Below are positions 30,110 through 43,400 of a DNA stretch of 64,000 bases, in pieces. Source of the stretch: Apostichopus japonicus (lineage: Eukaryota > Echinodermata > Holothuroidea > Aspidochirotida > Stichopodidae). The stretch is from the NCBI RefSeq assembly GCF_037975245.1, contig NC_092576.1, positions 42,381,111-42,445,110 of the forward strand, written 5' to 3'. The stretch's first letter is position 1, and every line of letters starts with the position of its first letter. The notes under the pieces are model-generated. The model saw only the letters and a list, made by a program, of their open reading frames with translations. It did not search any database and had not been told where the DNA came from. The translations under genes were made by a program, and so were the position numbers.

Positions 30110-31080
30110 ATGAGTGAAAATACTTGGGTAAGAGTACGACAACATGGGTACGAGAATAACAACTTGAGTGGGAGGCCAACATTATGAGGAAGAGTAAAAA
30201 ACTACTTGGGTACGCGACTATACAACAGCATAGATACGGAGCAGCAACTTGAGTGGGAGTACAACATCATGGGGACGGGTAAAAAATACTTGGGTATGAC
30301 TATACAACAGCATGAGTACGAGACCAACAACTTGAGTGGGAGTACAAAATCATGGGGACGGGTAAAAAATACTTGGGTACGGATAAAACAGCATGAGTAC
30401 GAGAACAACAACTTGAGTGGGAGTACAACATCATGGGGACGAGTAAAAACTACTTGGGTACGACTACAACAGCATGGATACGGAACAGCAACTTGAGTGG
30501 GAGTACAAAATCATGGGGACGAGTAAAAAATACTTGGGTATGACTATACAACAGCATGAGTACGAGATCAGCAACTTGGCTACGACTACAACAGCATGAG
30601 TACGAGATCAGCGACTTGAATGGAAGTACAACATCATGGGAACGAGTACAAACTACTTGAGTGGGTGTACAACAGCATGGGTACGAGAACAACAACTTGA
30701 GTGGAAGTACAACATCATGGGGACGAGTAAAAAATACTTGGGTACGAGTAAAAACTACTTGGGTACGAGAACAACAACTTGAAAGGGAGTACAACATCAT
30801 GGGGAAGAGTAAAAACTACTTGGGTACGATTACAACAGCATGTGTACGAGAACAACAACTTTAAAGGGAGTACAACATCATGGGGACGAGTAAAAACTAC
30901 TTGGGTATATATGAAATATACAACAGCATGTGTACGAGAACAACAACTTGAGTGGAAGTACAACATCATGGGGACGAGTAAAAAATACTTGGGTACAAGT
31001 ACAACAGCATGTGTACGAAAACAACAGCTTGCATGAGTGGGAATGCAACATCATGGGGATAAGCGCAACATCAAATTTAA
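30110..31080. repeat. Degenerate minisatellite, about 80-105-bp units
   Basis: The blocks GAGTGGGAGTACAACATCAT, GGGGACGAGTAAAAA and TACTTGGGTACGA plus CAACAGCATG(A/T)GTACGAG recur about ten times with mixed order and length. Frames of 60-110 codons on both strands are repeat artefacts. Looser copies continue to about 31400. Confidence 0.9.
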
Positions 31081-33032
31081 GGTGAGAGCAACAAGAGTAT
31101 TAGTATACTACAACAATATGTAGACCGCCTATCAGACAATAGTAATATGACGACTACAACAATACAAATTTGAGTACAGCAACATGAGTACACGTTAACG
31201 GTATTGGCATGGCGATATCGACATGAGTAAGCATACAACAACATTGGTACGAATACAACATCATGGGTATGTTAACGAGGACCGTACAACAATATGACTC
31301 AAAGAGTAGAACGACTCGAGTGAATTTATTATTGATACGAGTAGGCCTACTACAACATGGTCACTTATACGAGTAACGTACAACATAATGAGTTAATGAA
31401 TACTCAGTAAGGGTTCAAGTAAAACCACAGAATTCCCCTTGCTGTAAGTGTACCGAGTATGCGTACAAGGTCATGCAGCGGTCAACACTTAAGGTTGAGA
31501 GGTCTGAGAGGCAATAGTATCTTCCCTATCTCGATTTTGTATAAACAACAACAACAATTCCAAGAAAACAACAGGCCTTGGGCAACAACACACTATTTGA
31601 CGACATATCAAAGACAGTGAATATAGTACAAGCGTACCTTAGTTACCGATCACCCTTGTTATATTCTAGCGTATTATTTTAAGCACAGTATATCTACCCC
31701 CCCCCCCCCTACCTCCCCTCTCTCTTCACATGTGGCACTTCAATTAGTGAACATCACGAAAAGAAACAAGAAATCAAAGTAGGCTAAACAGACTTTATTT
31801 TTCCTTCTTCGGTTTATTGAAAGTTCAAACAGTATACATCACAGTGAGTGGTTTTCAGATTTAAAATAGCCTATATGTAATTGATAACATATTTATGTCA
31901 AAAACTTGGACCACACCATGAATAGTTATATCGTATACGAACTTGTAACTTGACCGAACTGATGATTGATAACTTCAGACCACCTGTCAAAGAGCATATA
32001 TAACATTCCAGTTAACTTAGTTTGATAATAATAAATCTTTGAATACCGACTGTCGTTTTGACAGTAGAAATCATATGCTTATCCATTGGCCTCTTGTAAC
32101 CATAGCAATGTTGCCCTATTATCTTTGCCTTTACAACAACAACAAAAAATAATTGTATGGCACAATTATTGTGCGACTTAGCCATGCGTGCTGACGTACG
32201 CACGGTGACATATAGATGGATTACGTGGACGAGTTGAAATAACTTATGACTTCTGCATTTCATATCTCACTATTTGGGGCGGGGGAGGGGGTGGGGGTTG
32301 TTCAACCAGTTCACACACCGCACCCTTGGTCCTGTCAGTCCCCGCCGAAGAGTTACTGTCGGTCCTCTGCGCCCCTACAGGGTACTAGATCTCCGCCGCT
32401 GAGTAAACATGGCGTTCTCGTGTGCTGGAGAGAGTAACAACGGTAGCCTGTTGCATAGAGGATAGGCCTATATCAGGCTAAGCATGTATGTAGGCCTACA
32501 TTGCATAGCGCCAAATTAAAACAGTACAGATTTCCGACTTCCATATCTACACACAAAATGGTGAAGTCATTGCACGCACACGCCGTGCATGTGTATGTTA
32601 TTTTATTTCGTTACACTGTTGCTAAGGCAATATTTGCATGCAAGGAGCCCAATAGTAAGGTATAGGATACGTGGCAAATGCATGGAAGGGGAGGTGTGGT
32701 GGGGGTTGGGGATTTCCCTATCAAACCCGGCCGAGCATGAATAAAGCCTGGATTAATCATCACTTCACCACAAATGTTTCCCGATTTCGTTGAAAATATT
32801 TTCAACAATCACTCTGGACTGACCGTGGCCATGTTTTAACAGTTTCTCTTTATTAAAGTTCATTTTTATTAGTCGTATTAACCGTAACATCAAGTCTGTA
32901 GAGGGGGGGGGGGGGGCGGGGGTAGGTATACACCTTAATGGTCGGCGTCCGCCCAACCTGTATCATAAACAAAACGCTGTCACAACGTTGCTATTGCAAT
33001 GACTTCACAACGCTTTGATAAAGCATTATCAT
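31081..33032. other. Intergenic DNA, nothing recognised
   Basis: C-runs occur near 31695 and G-runs near 32275 and 32900. No open frame with family features was found. Confidence 0.45.
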
Positions 33033-33389
33033 TTAAAGGGTGTGAAGACTCGCGCACAAAGAAACGTCTCATATCGGTAATCTGACCTAGTTTCGAATGA
33101 GGTGTAACAGAAGTGTTAGACACCACCATCGATCCCAGAAAATACACACACAGCTTGCTACCGCAGGTAATTATACGCTAGTGTACAGTCAATACATACA
33201 GCTGCGGTCAATACCCACAGCACAGTGTATAAAACGATATAGCAGGTCCAGCTAAAGATAACAAGGTATCACGTTTCATTACTGTCTGCATTTTGTAGCG
33301 ACAAGAAGAAAACGTCACTTGCAAGCAACGGAAAGTTAACTTTTTACAGACCACGGCACATGGTTTGGGCGAGTCTTCAATGCCTTTAA
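33033..33389. mobile_element. TTAA-flanked MITE (Kolobok/T2-like), copy 1
   Basis: The element is bounded by TTAA at 33033-33036 and 33386-33389. Its inverted ends read AGGGTGTGAAGACTCGC and, on the other strand, AGGCATTGAAGACTCGC. A second copy at 60533-60896 shares the whole interior (for example CACACACAGCTTGCTACCG and ATACATACAGCTGCGGTCAA). TTAA duplication with TTAAAGG termini is typical of T2/Kolobok-type elements; piggyBac also targets TTAA. It is non-coding. Confidence 0.82.
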
Positions 33390-33720
33390 CTTGTTATCTG
33401 ATAAGCATATTCATAATTCTACATAACACCAAGCTACATATGCAGGGATATATGTTTTACAACAGAACATACCGGCAAAAGCTAGTCTATAAATAACGTT
33501 TCTTACATTACACGGTGTCACAGTGGAATGGAATTTCTCTGTTTTTTAATGAAAATCAACCCATAGTACAGAGCTCGGGAACTACGAAGTGTTATGTCAT
33601 CGAACTAGCCCGTGCACTCTCATCCCATTTGCATTTCATCGACATTGCGGCGTTGTGGTATTAAACTGCACTAAAAGTGCAATAACTTCAAGGAAACACA
33701 CTCAGAAGCTATATCTTTAC

Positions 33721-34331
<611 letters not shown>

Positions 34332-36740
34332 AGGGTAATTACTCGTGTAACATAAACGTAGGTTTATACAATCCTTGTCCGTTTGAGGGATATCATGATA
34401 TGGATGGTAGACATATGTTGCCATCGTGGCTGTCAAGAGATGATATTTCTTATTTGTTTTTACTTTTTCTTTCCCCTATGTAAGCCTATTTTATTTTCAC
34501 TACGGTAGGCCAATACTACAGTACGGTAGGCCTATATACTATAAAGCCCTCTAAACGAAAGAATATCAACTCAACCCAATCCGACCAGCAAATTCCATTC
34601 CCACCTCCATCGAAGAAAAACTAATGAAGAAACTTGAAGAAAAACATAATAAAGATCTGTGGTGTAAAGTGGCAGGGTCATCATTACATTATAATCCTAC
34701 CGTAATTTCCGTAAACCCATAAGAGATTAGTCGGGGAAAAGATAATGTCGGTAATGTTAAACAATCAGTTACTTTCCATTTTGAGCAATTCGTACCATTT
34801 CTAAAAGACTCTGAAAATCAGGGAGAGGACTATTTTCTAAAAAATTTAGTCTTTTTCCCTCTGCTGCTTAATAATTTTACATTATACTAATGTATATGGT
34901 TCCATGGTTCCATGTCAGTCTATTTAGCCGATAATGTGCATAGTCTTCTAGCCAGTCACATTTGCCAAGAAAAATTGCAAAATAAAATTACTGCACGCTT
35001 GACGACGTAACTGGAAGCGTGACAAATTCACGAGCTCGGATCACAAAGGTTTTAAGGTTGATATGCTTTTAATTGATAATTTCAGATTGAAAATTGTTTC
35101 AAAATTTGGTTATATCACTATAGGCAATGGTTTTGTAATATACTTTATTAAATGTGAACATTTGAAATGTTTGCAATTTTATGCTTGTGTAGGCCTACCC
35201 AATTGCATTCGGAGTAGTTCCGCTACACAATGACAAAATTTTAAATGTAGGCCTAGGCTCTACTAGCCATGAGCTTGCCTACAGTAGGAGCAATGAAGAG
35301 ATGGCTTAAAGCCAGCTAGGAGATATGCCATGTATTGTCATTCTCAAAAAGGTATTGATGGCATTCTGCAATTGCTCCCCATAAACTGTTAAAGTGGTTT
35401 AAACCCCAGAGTTGTAGCTATGTGAAGTATAGTAAAGGCTTCATAATTGACGCACCCCCGTAATTGACGCACCTTCAATTATTACTAGCAACTATATAGC
35501 AGGCCACCTAAACTTTTTGCAGTCAAGCAGAATTAAATATTTCATGAGTTTGAATCCATTTCAGCTATTTGCTGACCATATTGTGGTAATTAACACCCTC
35601 CCCCCCAGTTTTACACGTTTTTTTGACATTTGAAAATCTTACTCCCAAAAATTAACCAAAATTACTTCAATATGATACAACTACTCTCTGGGACCTGACC
35701 TGTCTGAGCTTAGAGGTTCAGAGCATAACAAACAGCATCCAAAGTCAATGGATGTATGCTTATGCCTACACTACAGTTAGCTTTTTGACGAATGTGTCAA
35801 TTTAGGGGTATGAAAGAACTTGACACAGCAGACATTTTGAGGTCAAATTCTTCTCAATTGTACGTTGCGTAGGCACAGAACAATAAATATTTTGAGATCA
35901 TAACATTTCTGATGAACTACACATATGAAAAATGCATGCAGTTGAGTGATTTTGATTTTATGTTGACAGACATCGTCAATCCAATCCTTAAGTGCATCAA
36001 TTATGAGCCCACCATGCTACAGTAAACTGCAGTTTGGTACATGTCACAGTGAAGGTAGGGCAATGTACCCTAGGTTTGACCTAGCGTAGGCCAGAAATTG
36101 GAACAAACATTTGAGAGAGTAAAAAGAAAGAAGACCTACAATATTGTTCAACATTTGTTAGAAATTAGATAAAGCAAACTGTACAAGCCACTGCCTGATG
36201 GGAATAATTCACAAAATGTTAAGCCTCACAGTCAAAACAAAACTCCTTTCTGTGATCACGTTGATGTAGCCTAACAATTACACTTCCAGTGCATCCTCCA
36301 AAGATTTAATTATCCACCAAAAAAAAAAGAAATGAAAGATTATAATCATGAAACCAAAGTATGTGATTCATATTCTGACCCTCAAGTTTGTGACTCTACC
36401 ACAGTAAGTAGCGTATGAGTTTGTGTTTAACTATTTTCCTGATATAGCGGTTCTGCTGCAGTACGTCATCTTAGCTGGCTAAGCAACACCAAATAGTAAT
36501 GCATGCATGTATTCCTTCTTCATATGATTTCGTTTTCATAAATTAAATTTGAAATACTCAATTCTGGGGAATTAAATGCCTTTTTGACTAGAAGGAGAAA
36601 CTAAATTACTGTACATACTTTGTTATTAGTAATGATACACAAATGGAAACAAATTGACACAAGAACACTGAGGTAGACAGTGAGACACTAACTGCAAACC
36701 AGTAAGCTCAATTTTGAACAGCAGCGTAAAGCATCCTTAC
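34332..36740. other. Intergenic DNA, nothing recognised
   Basis: A short local duplication of AATTGACGCACC is at 35440-35475. No gene, promoter or bounded element was identified. Confidence 0.45.
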
Positions 36741-36744
36741 AGAT

Positions 36745-37297
36745 TCCTTTCCGATTATGCTGTGCAGGCTTGGAACCCATATTTTGCTAACTTATAAGGA
36801 AGTACTCGAAAAGGTCCAGAGCAGGGCTACTAGGATGATTAGTTCCTTAAAGAGTGTTCCTTATTATAGGGCTGTAACAGCTGTTAAATCTCACCACACT
36901 GGAGCTTAGGAGGTTACGTGGTGACTTGATTCAGTTTTTCAAGATTGTGTATGGTTTTGACAATTTATCCTTCACTGACTTTTTCATGTTTGCTATTAAT
37001 GGTAGTTGTACCAGAGGTCATTGTCTTAAACTCAAAAAGTCACAAAGTGGGATTAATATTCGGCATAACTTTTCTTCTAATAGGGTTGTGAATGAGTGGA
37101 ACGGTTTGCCTGAGAAAGTTGTACTTGCAAGTAGTGTGAATGGGTTTAAGAATGCTTTGGACAAGCACTTTAAGCATTGTAATCGGGTCTGAGTGTTTGT
37201 GTCTTCAGTTTTTTTTTCTCTCCTATAGGGTCCTTGATGGGACTTGAGTGTCCCTCCTGATCCTTTTTTTCTACTGACTAAACTAAACTAAACTATT
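36745..37297 (+). mobile_element. 5'-truncated CR1/jockey-type LINE, C-terminal end of ORF2
   Basis: Three frames together spell the C-terminal tail of a non-LTR reverse transcriptase: DYAVQAWNPYFANL, then KEVLEKVQSRATRMISSLKS, then LTTLELRRLRGDLIQFFKIV, then NGSCTRGHCLKLKK and NRVVNEWNGLPEKVV, ending with ALDKHFKHCNRV and a stop at 37192. At least two frameshifts separate the segments, so it is dead. About 100 bp of 3' UTR follow and end in (CTAAA)n repeats at about 37272-37297, a usual LINE tail. It lies directly before the first XRCC4 exon, in the same orientation. Confidence 0.85.
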
Positions 37298-37300
37298 ACT

Positions 37301-37352
37301 TTCAGATTGGAACAGAGCTCAGATTTGCTGAACTTTAGCACTGGAGAACACA
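37301..37352 (+). promoter_or_regulatory. XRCC4 5' leader with possible splice acceptor
   Basis: TTACTTTCAG ends at 37305, a good acceptor, 47 bp before the ATG. The ATG context (ACACAATGG) is favourable. If the acceptor is used, the polypyrimidine tract abuts the LINE tail and an upstream 5' UTR exon is expected; otherwise transcription may start in this stretch. No TATA box was seen. Confidence 0.35.
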
Positions 37353-37497
37353 ATGGGTAAAACTAAGAGTCTGTCTTCCATAACGGCAAACGGAGAAACT
37401 TTCTTTCTGTTTACGACTACCATCGCCGAGGAAGAGGATAACGTGGTTAGTTTTGAGTTGGTTTTGACCGATGCCATCAATGCATGGAGTGGAAGTA
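37353..37497 (+). CDS. XRCC4: XRCC4 exon 1 (head domain start)
   Basis: 48 codons plus one base, donor GTAAGT at 37498. It carries the N-terminal strands and LTDAINAWSG. It is phase 1 into exon 2. Confidence 0.92.
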
Positions 37498-40400
37498 GTA
37501 AGTACAAGCCTACAAGGCCATTTTTCAGAGTTTCATAGTTCTAGATTTTTGTTTTTAACTGTTTGATATTTTATTTCAAAATATCTGGGTATTACTCATA
37601 TCCATCAATCAATCAATGAAACTCAAACATCATCTTGAAGCTAATACATCCTCCTGTTTATATATGTTTTCTTTCTTTTCCCTGAGACTTTTTCAGATTA
37701 GTTCTATATATTAATGTAATATCTATCTTTATTAACGTTAATGATCACGGTAAACGTAGAGTTCAAATGGATACACAAATATACTATGTACAACACTAGG
37801 AACCGTGCGTTACATATATTTAATCAAAGTTTTTCTTTGTAACACCTTGTAGCCAACCCAACAAGCCTTCTCCACCAGCGAGCAAGGGCTCGCCGACAGC
37901 GACCATGCATGAGTGAACATAAAGATTAACTATTGTTACAAAAATAAAGGGCATCATTCCTATTTCTATCTTAACATTTCGGATATATACAAATGAGGGA
38001 TAAAGGTTAAGGGTGAGAGTAAACTTTACAGTTGAATACAGTCGTTGTTATTTCATTAAACATATAGTGGGCCATCAGTCATTATTATAAGATGAACATT
38101 ACATTAATTAAGCATACGAGAAGCAAACTGGAAATTTTCAAATTTCTCAAGGGTTTCTTGTTCCCTCTAGCTTTTGTTGAACTATTACTTGAAAGAAACT
38201 TCACCTTTCAAGCTAACAACCCAAACTCTGGCTTTAGTAATAAACAGGATCAAAACTGGACCAAAATTATCTGCAAAAGCTCCCTTAAAGGATAGGCTTG
38301 TCCTTTTCAATACTTTGAATATAAAGCAATATGGTTCTCAATAAACTGGTAAAAAATCATAGTTTGAAAAAAAAAAAAAAAAACTATAGCTCACTTTATC
38401 ACCACATGTAATTTGGGGTGGTGCAGATTTTGAGGACTATGGTGAGCATGTAGCTTGCATACCATATTATATATTCTGGTCATTTTGTTAATTTAAATTA
38501 AAAAGCTTCCATGGAGCCTGGAGGTTACCATACAGACATTAGTATATTCATGAATAAGTTACTAAAGTTCTCTAGCTAAGTAAATTGTAGGGGAAGTGCA
38601 AAATTTGCTCACCTAAGGAGTAGACTGATATTTAAGCAGGCACATCATCTTGTTGCCAGAAGAACAAGTTTTGTTCCACTGCTTATTATAGTTTTAATGT
38701 TGTCGAGAAAATGGCTTTCTCATCGACATTGTTCATCAAATAGTAATATATACTTTACCCAAGACTGTGCACATAATGATTCTACATTGCTACTAATTTT
38801 GACAATCCTCCCATACTTGAAAATGTTATAGTTCAAAGGTCAGGTACAGTAGGGACCATTTTTCTGGGATTCGATGAAATTACACGAACAATTTTGGTTG
38901 ATATGAATGCATTAAAAACTGACAATTTGCAGATTTTTACCCAAATGGAGATAATGCTTGGAAAGCTTGGAAATTTGGGGTTATGAGACATTAAGCCCGG
39001 GAATGATGTGTAAAGCTCATGAGGTGTATTTTATTTAAACTCTCAACGTTCTGTGTAAGAAATGTAAGCAGAAGTATATACAGAGGTAGTGACTTGCTAT
39101 GTACAGTAAATCTATAAAATATCAAAAATTGGAAACATTAATTATTCGGAAGGTAATTGAAAGTTTCTTATGGGTCCTTTCTTCTCACAGCAATTATTAC
39201 TTACTGTCAACTGGTACAATAGAGTGGTGAATTGCCAGGTGACTAAATGAGTAGAAAAATTCTAGACCCTAATTATAGAGCTTCAAGGAATAAAACTATT
39301 GAACATTAATTATCAAACTGTTTAAGAATGTATTTTCCTTTGTACTGTTCTAAAGTTATACTCGATATCAAAGTTTGTGATATTATAGTTACACAATTGC
39401 TAACTTTGTTCACATAGAAATCAGACTTCAGGCTTGGTTTTGTAGGACTCTGCTGTTATTGTCTGAGTTAGGTCAACACTTTCTTAAGTAACAAAATCAC
39501 TCCACCGATGCAAGCTGCCCTAATTTTCATTTCCACATATACAGTATAATTGCAAGTAGGACATTGAATTGAAAAATTAATTTATTCTGCAGTATCTAAC
39601 AGTGATCTTCAAGCCCTTTGTAAGGAGATCAAGGAGGACTTGAGCAAGTTCATAGAGGAAAGTAAGGAAGCTTTGACACAGACAGATGATGGCAGTAATT
39701 TAGTCTTTGGATATCAGGTTAGTAGTGCATTACTTCTCCCTTCCATCACCCTCCTCTTCTTTATCCTCCATCCTTGCCCTCCCTTCCACTTCTTTCTTCC
39801 CCTGCCCACTCCTCCCCTGCCCCTGCTTCTCCCTTCCATCACCCTCCTCTTCTTTATCCTCCATCCTTGCCCTCCCTTCCACTTCTTTCTTCCCCTGCCC
39901 ACTCCTCCCCTGCCCCTGCTTCTCTCTTCCATCACCCTCTCCTTTATCCTCCATCCTTGCCCTCCCTTCCACTTCTTTCTTCCCCTGCCCACTCCTCCCC
40001 TGCCCCTGCTTCTCCCTTCCATCACCCTCCTCTTCTTTATCCTCCATCCTTGCCCTCCCTTCCACTTCTTTCTTCCCCTGCCCACTCCTCCCCTGCCCCT
40101 GCTTCTCCCTTCCATCACCCTCCTCTTCTTTATCCTCCATCCTTGCCCTCCCTTCCACTTCTTTCTTCCCCTGCCCACTCCTCCCCTGCCCCTGCTTCTC
40201 TCTTCCATCACCCTCTCCTTTATCCTCCATCCTTGCCCTTCGTTCCACTTCTTCCTTCCCCTGCCCATTCCTCCCCTGCCCCCTTCTCCCTTCCATCACC
40301 CTCCTCTTCTTTACCCCCCATCCCTGCCCTCCTTTCCACTTCCTTCCACTGCCCACTCCTCCCCTGCCCCTGCTTCTCTCTTCCATCACCCTCTCCTTTA

Positions 40401-43400
40401 TCCTCCATCCTTGCCCTCCCTTCCACTTCTTCCTTCCCCTGCCCATTCCTCCCCTGCCCCCTTCTCCCTTCCATCACCCTCCTCTTCTTTATCCTCCATC
40501 CTTGCCCTCCCTTCCACTTCTTCCTTCCCCTGCCCACTCCTCCCCTGCCCTGCTTCTCCCTTCCATCACCCTCCTCTTCTTTATCCTCCATCCTTGCCCT
40601 CCCTTCCACTTCTTCCTTCCCCCTGCATCCTCCTCCCCTGCCCCCCTTCTCCCTTCCATCACCCTCTCCTTTATCCTCCATCCTTGCCCTCCCTTCCACT
40701 TCTTCCTCCCCCTGCCCACTCCTCCCCTGCCCCCCCTTCTCCCTTCCATCACCCTCTCCTTTATCCTCCATCCTTGCCCTCCCTTCCACATCTTCCTTCC
40801 CCTGCCCACTCCTCCCCTGCTCCCCTTCTCCCTTCCATCACCCTCCTCTTCTTTATCCTCCATCCTTGCCCCCCCTTCCACATCTTCCTTCCCCTCTTCC
40901 CCTTCTTTCTCCCCTCATTACATCCCTTGCCCTCCCTTTTTCTCCTTCCCCATGGTTTGTGGATCGCTGATTTAATCCACTGACCTACATGTACAAGAAC
41001 TGTACAGCATACAGCATTGTTATTTCTGGAGAAAAAAACCCCCACAAAATTCATGAGAAATGTTCAATTATTGGTGAAGTCTGTGTCCATTCTTGGCCTT
41101 GAATGTGACTAACATTGACTAATAATAACGTTTGTCAGAGCTGCTGGCTAAACATGAATGAATGTATATATTACTCATTCAGTTGCGAGGTTCAACGAAT
41201 GATAGGAAACCAGGAGGTCGTCCACCAATCACGTTCCTTTTCAGTTCATAATCAAAGTAATCATACTTCATACAATTCACAGCTCTATGACCTCTATGAC
41301 CTATGACCTCTATGTCGGCTATTTCTGACAATTTGGAAAATATGCAACTTTGGATGTTGGATCAGAACTACAAGGAAATTTTTTGCCCCTTTTTTTTCTT
41401 AACAAGTTTGTCCGTTCCTTTGGCATATTTGTGCAAAAATGTTCTGTACACATCGGCCTCACTGACAACCTTAGGACTTCCCAGAATTTTCATCATTTCC
41501 TTTCCACTTTTCTGACACTTTTCTGACACGTTTTGAACTTCCCTAGTATCTCTCATGGAAATGTGATTTTCATGTTGTTAAACTTGACGGTATGTTGCTG
41601 ATACATATTGCTAGGTTCATTCCACAGATGTTGAACTGTCATGCTTAATTTGATAGATATATCAGCTACAGTAGTACGGGCATGGAGTTCTGTTTATTTT
41701 GATTTTGATTTGATTTTGTCAGGTTAAATCCCTCCGTGATGGATGCAAGGAGCTGGCCTGGAAGAGAGTCATGCAGGATGAAAATATCAAGGTACATTAT
41801 AAAGATTAAAACGGTATGAAAAATGTTAAAGGAGGGCACTGTTTGTGATAGCAGGAAACAGATGTGGATGTTAAAGGGTTGGTGTTCATCAAAGAAGGGA
41901 AAGAATATTGATGTTCATGTTTTTACAAGAAGACAAAAACTATGGATGTTATAGAGTTTTATTTCAACATAGAATAAAAACTTATATTTGGGGGTGAAAT
42001 GGTTGGTATTTCATCTTGGAATTGAGAAACAAAAGTGGTAGTTAAAGGGTTCCAAGGTATTCATCTAAGAATAAAAACAGTAAAGTTACTAAATGGTTGG
42101 TTACATTACAAAACAACAAAGTAGATGTATGTTAAAGAGTTGGTATTCATCTTAGCAAAACAAAAATGACCATTCCAAGGTTTGTTGATTCATTCTGAAA
42201 AAGAAAACTATGGATTTAATAGAGTTTGGTGCGCATCATAGAATAAGAGTCCAATGATATGAACGTTAAAAGGGGTTGGTATTCATATTTGGATGTTAAA
42301 GGGTTAGTATGTTCCATACTGTCATAGGTTACAGCATAAAATATATAAATATACTATACTACAGGTATAGCTGTTCAATTGAATAACATTGAAAATTGAA
42401 TATTTTATAAATTTATTAAAGTAATGGAAAAACATTAGCAGTTAGACACCATTACCCAATAACATCAACAATTTAGCCATAAAAGGAGCATTTATGCAAG
42501 ATTAAAACATATTTAAAAATCAAATATCTGAACAAGAAAAGCTTTCAAGAAACATTACAAGCAAACCACATAAAATTTTCTCCCCTTTTTTTGGAAGTAA
42601 AATATTGATTTAAAATATTTATGACTTTTGAAATATTTTTGAACTTTTTTACGAAATATTATTTTTGAAATTTTTTGAAATATTTGAAATAATTTTTATT
42701 CGGAAATATTATCCTTTAATCCATCGCCTTGTGACGTTGGTGGGAAAGATTGCATCGTACGGTATTACAGATGGTTGCTCTTGTCAGCCGTGTGAAACTG
42801 ATGGAACCCAGGAGGAATGTATTGCATATTAGTCATACAAATTTTAACTGTTATTAATATTTTTTTGAGAGGGCTGTCTTTCTAAATACCATAGGTCATT
42901 CTTGTTTGTGTCTACAAGCTTCATTGGAAGAGTCACGAATGGAAGCCATATTGAAAGGTCTACAGACGCCCAGGAACGACATTGTCCTAATCACTCTAAT
43001 AGGCATTAGAAATCATGAAAATAGCTGCAAAGCTCCCGTCAAAATCTATCAAAGATTGACAATTTCACTTATTTTAATGTAATATGTGGGCTTGTGAACT
43101 AGGGGTTAACTTATTAAGGGCTAAAATAAGACATGTTGATGAGTGAAAAAAGTCCACGTCATAGTTTGTACATATTTATGAACTAATATGAGTTTTCCCA
43201 GGTTTATAATACTAGCTTGAAATTTTGTGTGAGTTTGAAAGGGTGGTGGTATCACCCAAAGGAGCAGTCGAATTCTTCTCAGCTCAATCTAAAATGTACC
43301 AACTGAACCATTTTCAAGCAACTGACAATGAAGTGGGGGGGGGTGGGGGACATCACTGGCCATGAATCCTAAACCCTCCTCACCCACCCCCTCTCCACTT

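Noticed and set aside
30202-31036. Several 65-116-codon frames on both strands
   Set aside because: All lie in a degenerate minisatellite and repeat the same peptide blocks in both orientations.
32390-32410. TCCGCCGCTG, possible right end of a fourth CAG-type hAT element
   Set aside because: No matching left end or target duplication could be found nearby.
36926-37192. 88-codon frame as an independent small gene
   Set aside because: It is the last readable piece of a frameshifted LINE reverse transcriptase, with upstream pieces in other frames and a LINE-type tail.
39640-41054. 447-, 422- and 398-codon plus frames and 130-238-codon minus frames
   Set aside because: Only the first 26 codons of the plus frame from 39640 are real (XRCC4 exon 2). 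The rest is the 93/90-bp polypyrimidine array beyond the splice donor.
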